Assembly: GCA_012295275.1 (NCBI GenBank)
Contig: CM022679.1
Coordinates: 28,973,164 to 29,010,663 of the forward strand
Direction: 5' to 3'
Origin: Chrysomallon squamiferum
Lineage: Eukaryota > Mollusca > Gastropoda > Neomphalida > Peltospiridae
Length of the DNA: 37,500 nt
How positions within the stretch are numbered: the first letter of the stretch is position 1; the number at the start of each line of letters is the position of its first letter. Made by a program: the position numbers and the translations under genes. The notes under the pieces are model-generated. The model ran no database searches. It was given only the letters and a program-made list of their open reading frames with translations, and was not told where the DNA came from. This document shows positions 22,860-37,500 of the stretch, piece after piece.

Positions 22860-25800
22860 GACGTCCTTATTTCAAGATGGCGTCACATGTAGAACAACTG
22901 TGGGAAATAACAACTCAGTTATATTCCTCAAGAAACACACACTCTGACGTCGTTATAGACGTTGAAAGAAGGAAACTATATTTCTACAAACAGCTTCTGT
23001 GTTTAGTGTCACCAGTGTTTGAATGCATGCTTCTCTCAGATTTCAAAGAAAAGCAAACACAGACAATCAGTCTGGAAGGGAAAAAAATTTCACATATTGC
23101 TATGTTACTGGCATGGATTGATCCAGCTTTCAACTGGAATTTACAAGGTATTTTAATTACAAAAACATGAAATAATAATTTATCTGGCTTTTGCTGAATT
23201 CATTTTAATAGCAGTTTTAGATGTTACTGCTAATTATCAGCTATATTTTTATTTTGCAAATAAACTTATTATTATTATTATTATTTACAATAAAGTTTAA
23301 AGTTTAAATTATGTCTATATTTTTAGACCGAGTATTCAGATTGGGAAATTAAGTTATTTATGAAAAAAAGTCTTAAAATTAAACACTTCGAAATAGAATA
23401 TATCGAGGCAAGTATGGAGGGCACTTGCTATCAGAGCCATAGTAAAATTCGGAGCCTGTATAAAACTTTCTCTAATAAATTAAACATTCAAGTGACATTT
23501 TAGAACCTGATCATTCTCACATCGTGAATATAAACATAATTTTATTTATATATATTAATTATGTTATCTTATGTTATGTTATTTTATTATTTTATTTTTT
23601 CGCTATTTTTCTTCGATAGAAAATGATGCAGCAATTCTTTTGCCCTTAGCAGATGAGTATGACATTAAACGTCTTCTTAAATCCTGTGAGAAAATTCTCT
23701 TGTCTGTGCTTCCGTCATCTGGTGGTGAAAAGACTCTACGATATCTTCAGATGGGTTGCAAGCATAACTTGGCAAATCTCCAGAAAGCAGCAAAGGATCG
23801 AGCTGCAGAACTGAGGCTACAGGATCTACTGTCAGATAAAGAAATGTATAAATCCACAGATGATTCTGTAATGACAGAAATTTTGGAAAAGCAATTAGAA
23901 AGAACGGAATCTTGTAAGTTTACACTCGATATTTTAGTCAGTATAAATATTAATATAACAAATAGCAATAACAGGACCGGCGATAATAAAAATAAATAAA
24001 ATAAAATAAAATCTGAACATTCCTTGAGTAGAGTCAAATTGATGAGAATCTGAGTATTAATGTATAATGCTATATGACCAAACTGACAAAGATTTGACAT
24101 TAAACTGCCCGGGGCACTAAACACACATCTATAGATTTGTAGATAAAAGATGACATTTTCCCTTCCGCGTTCTTTATCCTGAATGTCCCTCTATATTGAT
24201 CAGTCAGTGTTCTGTAGCTATTAATTTATCTATATATTCGTTTTTCTTTTTATTATTATCAATTGTTGATATTTGTAATCTAGATATATCTTTATTATTT
24301 ATTTTAAAAAGTGCTGTTTGTTTATTTTTGTGTGTCCATGCGTGCTTATCTGTGTTTGACTTGTGTGCAATTGCATGTGTCCGTGTATTACATGGTTCAT
24401 AGTTATTTATTATTTTTTTTATATATATACATTTTATTTTATTTTATTTTATTTATTTATTTATATTTATTTATTTTTTTATTTTTTTATCATTATGATT
24501 ATTATTTCTATTTTTTTTTTTTTTTTATAATGATTATAAAATTTGGTTGCGCTGTTGCGGAATAAAGCCTTAATGAGCTTTCAGTGAAAGCCGAGTGTGT
24601 ATTTGAATATCGAGTCACACCCAAAACACCTGTTAAATCAATATATGTACAAGAATTACAAATAAATATTTCTATACTTCAATTAATATTTTCTGTACTT
24701 AAAAAGATACTCCAAATCTATTGAAAATTCACATATTTTCAATGTCTGTATCAAATACAGCCACGACGAAAAGAAACTTTACCTTTGTAAAATTGAAATT
24801 AAAGAACAGTTAAAAACAAATTAAAATTTAATCAATGTAAAACATGGAGAAACAGTGTGCAGAAACCATTCATATACCACGGATAGGAAGGAAAACACGA
24901 AAAGCTCGTGCCTAGTGGACAGCAGAAACTGAACGTGCAGCTAAAATATGAGAATGGTTTAGATGGTGTATCACATATCTGTATTATCCACGAAAACCAT
25001 CACAGGAATGCCGCAAATGACTCGAGCAACGAGAGAGATAGAGTGGATGTAATAAAGATGTTGTTTACGTTTTGCTGAAATTAACTTGACATGTCCTAAT
25101 AAAACACCAGATTGTTGTCATGGATCACCATATTCGATAACACCCACACCATCCAACGAGAGCTCATTCACGCCTTGAAAAGCCGATGTCTCCGTACATC
25201 ACTTCACTGTCTCAGATGGAAGACATCTACGCATTTAAATGTTTTGCATATACTGAGGCAAGGGGCGGTCCTTCTTGTCATTAATCTGAGCTGATATTGA
25301 ACTTGAATAATTCTTCCTTCGATCAACGTGTTTTCTATGAAACTGAAAGTTTGAACACCAAATCACTTTGCCCATCGCAGACCTTATTATTAGAGGTCAT
25401 ACGACTGTAATTTTTAGTGCTTATTAAGTTGTCATAACGATTTTTTCATATAGTTTTCTTCGTGCATAAATATTTTGTTATTTTTCAGCTAGAGTGATTT
25501 AAAATCATGGTAAAGTTTCTTTTTGCAGTGGGTATATCTTAGTAACAACACGCTTTCTGCTGTATAATGGTAGTGATAAATGTGGGAATTTTGTTATTTA
25601 AGGTCAGGGACGCAGTGTAAGAAAGAAAGTGACGGTGAAACGTGCTGCTGAGGTAAAAACACCCTCCAGATACTGTACATCAACTGATCTCTCAGATGTC
25701 ACCATCATCGTGGGAGAGAAGAAACTTTATTTCTTTAGCAGCGTCCTTAGACAGGTGTCACCCTATTTTTCTAGCATACTGGATGAAATGAATGGAAAGT

Positions 25801-26087
25801 TTGAAATATCACTGGACGAACACACCGAAGAAGTCGAGTCTAGCATTGAAGAAGAGGATAAGGATTCTCGCAGTCAAAAAAAGGATAAGGATTCTCGCAG
25901 TGAAGAAAAGGATAAGGATTCTCGCAGTGAAGAAGAGGATAAGGATTCTCGCAGTGAAGAAGAGGATAATGAATCAGACGACGAAGAGGACACAGAATAT
26001 TTCAAGAATGTTTCGTTATTACTGGAATATCTGGATCCAAATATTGAAAGAAATATAAGAAGCGGTATGTTATGGATATTGTTATTG

Positions 26088-26168
<81 letters not shown>

Positions 26169-26766
26169 TAAAACAAACGATTCCATTATGAGTTTCTCTG
26201 ATCAGATTAGATGTGACCTTTGACCAACGAGAAGAGCAGACGAAAGAATCACTGCTTGTAACTGAATAAAAGTACATTCGTATGTGGCGAAATCCTCATT
26301 GTCATTTGATCATTTCTATGATGTCATTTCACTAAACAGCTAACTGAGTTATTAAATAAAATAAAAGTACTCTTCTTAAATGTTTCCTTTATAATCTTTC
26401 TTTACTTCTTCGTCTTTTAAATTTTTAATATTTTTTCTTTTTTCTTTCTTTCTTTCTTTATTTTCTTTTTCTTTTTCCCCAGTGAAAGGAGCTCTCGACT
26501 TGTTCTGTTTATCTTTAAAGTACGACATCCCAGTTTTACACAGAATGTGTGAGACATTTCTCATGAAAAGCGATTCCTCGTTTAATGCAAACGAACTGAT
26601 TTATTGCATTCTGCTGGCCGATAGAGGGCGGTGTTCGGATCTACTTACTTCTGCCATTAACAGATCAAATGAGTTTAACATCTCTGAATTAAAAAAGTCA
26701 AACTATTACAAAGAACTTGATGCAGATACACGCATCAAATTACTTGAATTCAAAGCAATGAACTGA
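22860..26766 (+). CDS. Double-BTB/POZ protein, copy B (4 exons, intact)
   Basis: Exons: 22860-23147 (ATG 22877), 23620-23913, 25603-26064, 26483-26766. All introns are GT-AG and phase 1, giving 436 aa. BTB-1: HSDVVIDVERRKLYFYKQLL (residues about 22-41), completed in exon 2 by LLPLADEYDIKRLLKSCEK, then a BACK-like helical tail to about 188. BTB-2: LSDVTIIVGEKKLYFFSSVL in exon 3, then an acidic Ser/Glu/Asp/Lys loop of about 80 residues, then LFCLSLKYDIPVLHRMCE in exon 4 and a second BACK-like tail ending LLEFKAMN. No MATH, Kelch, zinc-finger or ankyrin domain is seen. The exon 3 acceptor (AAG|GTCAG) was chosen because a stronger site about 80 bases upstream, and the next AG downstream, both lead to stops. 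A role as a Cullin-3 adaptor or scaffold is known for the superfamily and only inferred here. Confidence 0.83.
25857..25964 (+). repeat. 27-bp coding minisatellite in BTB copy B, exon 3
   Basis: Four in-frame 27-base units encode DKDSRSEEE or close variants. They sit at the same place and period as the ESSSEEKDN units of copy A, which suggests local unit turnover with the frame preserved. Confidence 0.9.
26094..26164. repeat. (CT)n microsatellite after the exon 3 donor, copy B
   Basis: A pure CT run of about 71 bases starts 29 bases after the GTATGT donor. Confidence 0.95.
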
Positions 26767-27000
26767 ATATTAGTGATTCAAAGCAATGAACTGAATATTA
26801 GTGATTCAAAGCAATGAACAGAATATTAATGATTCGAAGCAGTGAACTGAATATGTTTGATTCAAACCAATGAATTGAATATTTGTTATTCAAAACAGTA
26901 AACTGAATATGTGTAATTCAAAGCAGTAAACTGAATATGTGTGATTCAAAGCAGTAAATTGAATATATGATTCAAAGCAGTAAAGTGAACATTAGTGATT
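26750..27000 (+). repeat. Post-stop minisatellite, copy B (unit about 28 bp)
   Basis: About nine diverged units like GATTCAAAGCAATGAACTGA plus ATATTAGT follow. The first includes the final codons and stop of the gene. Confidence 0.88.
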
Positions 27001-27303
27001 AAAAACAATGTAATTAATAGTTTACAGGAGTTTAGAAATTTAATCTTAGTATTTTTTCATTCAGAAGAAGCAACAACAACAGAAAAGAAAGTGTGAAGTG
27101 CTGATCAGTGTTATACTTATATAATAATCAAGAAACATTAATTCAGCTATGCAGCTATGATTTTTTATATTATCTTTGATTAGGTGGTGGCTGTAGTGTG
27201 CTTTAGTTTTGTTTGATAATTTAGAAAATACCGTCATGTATATCTTAACGTTCTATCCGATGTACAGTAATTATATATAAATACGTTTTGATAGGTATAA
27301 CAA

Positions 27304-27426
27304 ATGCTTGTGATATTGGTTCTTCTTTTATTTGCTTTTGTACAATACGAAACTTTAACACCCAGCTTAGTAAAAAAACAAGTTTTTAAACTGTACGACA
27401 GTGTACGCTGGATTTCACTTCGTTAG
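27304..27426 (+). CDS. Short hydrophobic ORF, unit B (40 aa, uncertain)
   Basis: I do not recognise this. It is a 40-codon frame with a strongly hydrophobic leader (MLVILVLLLFAFVQ) and a basic tail ending DSVRWISLR. A TATATAAATA stretch lies about 30 bases upstream of the ATG. The same frame is kept in unit C (35298-35420, two conservative changes) but shifted in unit A. Conservation between such recent copies is weak evidence of coding. It could be a small secreted or membrane peptide, or chance. Confidence 0.25.
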   Translation: MLVILVLLLFAFVQYETLTPSLVKKQVFKLYDSVRWISLR

Positions 27427-30845
<3,419 letters not shown>

Positions 30846-31216
30846 GATAATGTAAATATTGCGATATTTCTACCAGTGTTGCACAAAGCATCATACAGCT
30901 CCAGAGGTAATCATTTATTGTGTTTATTCCTCCGTCATTACATAAAATACTTCCATTAAACAGTTAACGTATTTACAAGGAAATAGAAGTGTTTTCAAGA
31001 TATTTATGGATTTCTTTTCCGTTTACTGATATTATATTTATATTTACATTTATATAATTTATTTGTGCTCTTGTTCTTAATCGAATTAATTTGAAGAAAA
31101 ATAATGTATATGATATAATTATCAACCTATTATCAATTTAACTTAATAATTTTAGGTGTTATTAATATGTTTGTAGAATTAAAATATTTCAATGTTAAAT
31201 AATATTTTATCGTGAA

Positions 31217-31268
<52 letters not shown>

Positions 31269-31545
31269 TACATATCAGGCAAAACAAATTTCTCGAGTAA
31301 AAAGAATTAAAATTGAAGAAATCAAAACATCGTTTTTAAAATAAATCACTCTCCGGAAATGTAGAAGTTATCTTTCTTTGATTTCATAAACTGAAAGTAG
31401 GAAGTATTGCAAGAAATATCGTGGTTACAGATTGTTTCTTTTATAATTTGAGTTTGTTGATTTTATTGTAGTTCTGGTGAGTAAATGTTATTACGACCAC
31501 TACTAAAAAGAAAAAAAGAAAAATAATTAGCATTTGTGTTTTCAG

Positions 31546-34759
<3,214 letters not shown>

Positions 34760-34779
<20 letters not shown>

Positions 34780-34990
34780 ATATAAGTGATTCGAAGCAAT
34801 GAACTGAATATAAGTGATTCGAAGCAATGAATTGAATATTTGTGATTCAAACCAATGAACAGAATATTAATGATTCGAAGCAGTGAACTGAATATTAGTG
34901 ATTCAAACCAATGAATTGAATATGTGTGATTCAAAGCAGTAAACTAAATATTAGTGATTCAAAGCAGTAAACTGAATATTAGTGATTAAA
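34760..34990 (+). repeat. Post-stop minisatellite, copy C (unit about 28 bp)
   Basis: About eight units like GATTCGAAGCAATGAACTGA plus ATATAAGT follow. As in A and B the array starts within the last codons of the gene. Confidence 0.88.
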
Positions 34991-35297
34991 AACAATGTAA
35001 TTAATAGTTTACAGGAGTTTGTAAATTTAATCTTAGTATTTTTTCATTCAGAAGAAGCAACAACAACAGAAAAGAAAGTGTGAAGTGTTGATCAGTGTTA
35101 TAATATATATATATATAATAATCAAGAAACATTAATTCAGCTATGCAGCTATGATTTTTTATATTATCTTTGATTAGGTGGTGGCTGTAGTGTGCTTTAG
35201 TTTTGTTTGATAATTTAGAAAATACCGTCATGTATATCTTAACGTTCTATCGGATGTACAGTAACTATATATAAATACGTTTTCATAGTTATAACAA

Positions 35298-35420
35298 ATG
35301 CTTGTGATATTGGTTCTTCTTTTATTTGCTTTTGTACAATACGAAACTTTAACACCCAGCTTAGTAAAAAAACAAGTTTTTAGACTGTACGACAGTGTAC
35401 GCTGGATTTTACTTCGTTAG
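35298..35420 (+). CDS. Short hydrophobic ORF, unit C (40 aa, uncertain)
   Basis: Counterpart of the ORF at 27304-27426, open over the same 40 codons with Arg for Lys and Leu for Ser near the end. A TATATAAATA stretch lies just upstream. Its coding status is unproven. Confidence 0.25.
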   Translation: MLVILVLLLFAFVQYETLTPSLVKKQVFRLYDSVRWILLR

Positions 35421-35454
35421 CAGAACCGCAGGATCACTGGCATCCAGTCTCACA

Positions 35455-35691
35455 GCACGAAGGCTGGTTTTTTGGGGGGGGGGTTTTGTAAAAAAAAATT
35501 CATTCTTTCTTAAATTATCAGGAAACGGTGGTATTATTTTGTTTGGCCTTAGAGTGTTACTGTCGTATTTGTCATAAAGCAGAAAATGTAACATCTGCTG
35601 ATCGTAGTACAAATGAACAGCCACTGGTGAACGTCACTGGAAAAACAGACGTCGACTTGTCTCCGAAATAAACAGCTGGCGGGTGTTAAAC
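35455..35691. promoter_or_regulatory. Upstream region of the glutathione peroxidase gene
   Basis: Unique sequence lies between the broken end of unit C and the ATG at 35692. It contains a run of about ten G followed by a long A run near 35474-35500. The last 120 bases are less AT-rich and probably include the 5' UTR. No clear TATA box or defined motif is seen. Confidence 0.4.
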
Positions 35692-36000
35692 ATGGGGGCT
35701 CGAGAAAGTTCCCTGTTTATAGCAGTCTTATTAAGTCTGATTAATTTTAGTAGTGGACAAATAGTTGACTGTTCTCCATCGTCTGCGACCGAAAGTATCT
35801 ACAACTTCACTGTAGCAGACATCCATCAGAAGTCGAATATATCTCTCAGCAGGTACAGAGGAAACGTTGTCCTTGTCGTCAACGTCGCAACTTACTGAAG
35901 TTTAACTAAATTACATTATCTTGGACTGAATGCACTCAAAAACGTTCTGAAAAACGAAGCTTTTGAAATTCTTGCTTTTCCGTGTAACCAGTTTTTACGG
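35692..36000 (+). CDS. GPX: Secreted glutathione peroxidase, first coding exon, selenocysteine-type (partial)
   Basis: Glutathione peroxidases reduce peroxides using thiols. The ATG at 35692 opens a signal peptide (MGARESSLFIAVLLSLINFS), then IYNFTVADIH and the core VVLVVNVATY. The next codon is TGA (35896-35898, residue 69), exactly where the family has its catalytic selenocysteine. The same frame continues SLTKLHYLGLNALKNVLKN and FEILAFPCNQF, whose Gln (35989-35991) is the second catalytic-site residue. A donor GTAAAG starts at 36001. The signal peptide places it with extracellular GPX3-like enzymes. Two small oddities: Ser follows the selenocysteine where Gly is usual, and LR follows CNQF where GKQ or GLQ is usual. 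Later exons (Trp/Asn site) and the SECIS element were not found in the window. Confidence 0.9.
35896..35898 (+). other. In-frame UGA selenocysteine codon
   Basis: The TGA follows NVATY and precedes SLTKLHYLGL in one continuous frame, matching the catalytic position of glutathione peroxidases. Recoding needs a SECIS element in the 3' UTR, which lies outside the visible exon. Confidence 0.88.
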
Positions 36001-37500
36001 GTAAAGTTTTAATTAATTAATTTATTTATTTATTGTTGTTGTTGTCCATTTTGTTCTTCTTGCTATTGATGTTGTAGTTGCCGTCGGCGTCATCATCATT
36101 GTAATAATAATTGTTATTATCTATTATTATTTAATTCATAAGATAGAGAAAATATATTCGATATAAAAGGTATACTTGTATAATTTTTGAAATATAATGG
36201 CTGCTTTAAATATTTTAACCTTCACATTGTGTAATTTTTTTATATTTTGTGTTTATTTATATTTTTAATGGAATACAATTTTCTTTCTTTTTTCGTTTAT
36301 ATATATGTACACACACACACACACACACACATTGCACACACACACAAACAGAAACACACATACATACATACATATGTAATCTTGTGGCATATGGTGTATT
36401 TGTTATGTCTGTTGAACTATTACAGAATTATTTTCTGTTATCTAAATACCTTTTCTACATTAACAGACACTTTCATTCGACCGTCCTACTTAACGGGGAA
36501 AAAAAAAATATTTGAGTTAAACGATATTGGAATAAATTAATAATATTAATAATATAATCTAATACCGCTTAGCCTTAGACTTGATAAATAAATAAATAAA
36601 TAAATACATAAAATGGGTTAAATAAGAAATTATAAATTCTTTATTAATTCTTCAAAATGACTTTTTTATTTTCTCCAGAGCATTAAAGCGAAGCTTTACG
36701 ACGAAAAACCAATAAAAATACTAAGTTGTTTTTCATAACAATACTAAAAAAAAAAAAAAAAAAAAAAATAAATAAATAAATAAAATAATAATAAATAAAA
36801 ATAAGAATAAGAATTTAAATATAAAAAATTTAAGCGTCCTCTTTAGGCTCTTTGATTTTTTTGACATTTTAGGATTATTAAAAATTATTATTTCCTGTGT
36901 GTTACATGGGCTTATCGGTAGAACATATGAAAACTGACGAAAAATTAAATTTCACTCAAAGGTGAATGAAAATAATTTTGATGAACCAGATGGAGGAAAT
37001 TAGCCGCGGAAGAATTTGGTGACATCGAGGCAGTGATATATGACATAGCGTCTGACAGCTTAGCGTGGCGTTAGAGGAATTATCTTGCATTGGGTTGAAA
37101 TTTAGTGGACTACTGGAAATCACATTTTGTATGTGCTACGCATGCGCAGTTAGGAAGACGTGAAATATTTTCATGTTTCTCAAACATATTTTGAACGTGA
37201 AACTCCTTCACAGAATACCGGAAGAAGAAAAAAATAAAAATAAAAATAAAAATAAAAAAAAAGAAGAAGAAGAAGAAAAAAGAAAAGAAGGCGAATTATT
37301 ATTATTATATATAACTGTATTGGGAAATGTTTGAATCCAAATATATGATGTGGTGGTGATGATGATGATGATAAAATATGTAAACATTTTCGTCTTTTAG
37401 AATTATCTTGCAGTATATGCATGCATGTATGTATGTATGTATGTATATAGGTATGTATGTATGTATGTGTGTATGTATTATGTATGTATGTATGTATTAC
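36001..37500. other. Probable intron of the glutathione peroxidase gene
   Basis: No second GPX exon could be recognised. The stretch holds (CA)n at about 36309-36352, a poly(A) and (TAAA)n tract at 36747-36785, GAA/AAAAT repeats on the plus strand at 37220-37275, and a (TATG)n array from about 37415 to the window end. A less AT-rich patch at about 36970-37165 includes GCATGCGCAG near 37140, which resembles an NRF1 site, but nothing else there suggests a promoter. Confidence 0.55.
37415..37500. repeat. (TATG)n microsatellite at the window end
   Basis: An imperfect TATG/GTAT tetranucleotide array runs off the right edge of the window. Confidence 0.9.

Noticed and set aside
25112-25294. 60-codon ORF in intron 2 of BTB copy B, with similar frames in A and C
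   Set aside because: It lies between exons 2 and 3, has no domain, and its frame is not kept evenly across copies. It may be part of a decayed repeat.
37135-37150. NRF1-like GCATGCGC palindrome
   Set aside because: It is an isolated motif in a probable intron with no start codon, CpG cluster or exon next to it.
37180-37422. Minus-strand ORF of 80 codons near the window end
   Set aside because: It consists of Phe/Leu runs from a GAA/AAAAT repeat and has no recognisable domain.

Overview
This window looks like nuclear DNA of a metazoan, most likely a marine lophotrochozoan such as a mollusc. The taxon is an inference from protein style, GT-AG introns, very AT-rich non-coding DNA and abundant (CT)n and (ATT)n microsatellites; the sequence does not fix the species. 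No bacterial operons, rRNA, tRNA or CRISPR array were seen. All genes here are eukaryotic and split, so they were reconstructed from exon frames and splice sites.

Layout. (1) 1-692: the end of an unrecognised plus-strand gene, with its last coding exon at about 481-692. (2) 2227-7495, minus strand: a complete 11-exon NUF2 gene (kinetochore NDC80 complex, 447 aa). (3) 7496-8309: a compact head-to-head promoter region with an ETS-type site. (4) 8310-9650, plus: a complete two-exon ELP6 gene (Elongator subunit, 273 aa) whose only intron appears to be of the rare GC-AG class.

(5) About 10013-35454: three tandem direct copies of a segmental duplication (A 10013-22235, B 22236-30845, C 30846-35454, truncated). 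Each carries a four-exon gene for a protein with two BTB/POZ domains in a row. Copy B is open throughout (436 aa). Copy A has a one-base gain at the end of exon 3 and a one-base loss in exon 4. Copy C has a two-base loss in exon 3 that creates a stop. The copies also differ in a 27-bp coding minisatellite, a roughly 28-bp minisatellite after the stop codon, and a (CT)n tract next to one donor site.

(6) 16092-18429, inside copy A only: a GC- and CpG-rich insertion with broken reading frames for a HUH-nuclease plus SF3-helicase protein. It is best read as an endogenous parvovirus-like element, and copies B and C preserve the empty site. (7) 35692-36000: first coding exon of a secreted glutathione peroxidase with an in-frame TGA at the selenocysteine position. 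The rest of that gene lies beyond the window or was not recognised.

NUF2 and ELP6 are housekeeping genes that probably share a promoter region. The BTB array is a young lineage-specific expansion that is turning over quickly. The most notable observations are the dated viral insertion with its empty-site paralogues, the double-BTB array, the GC-AG intron and the selenocysteine codon.
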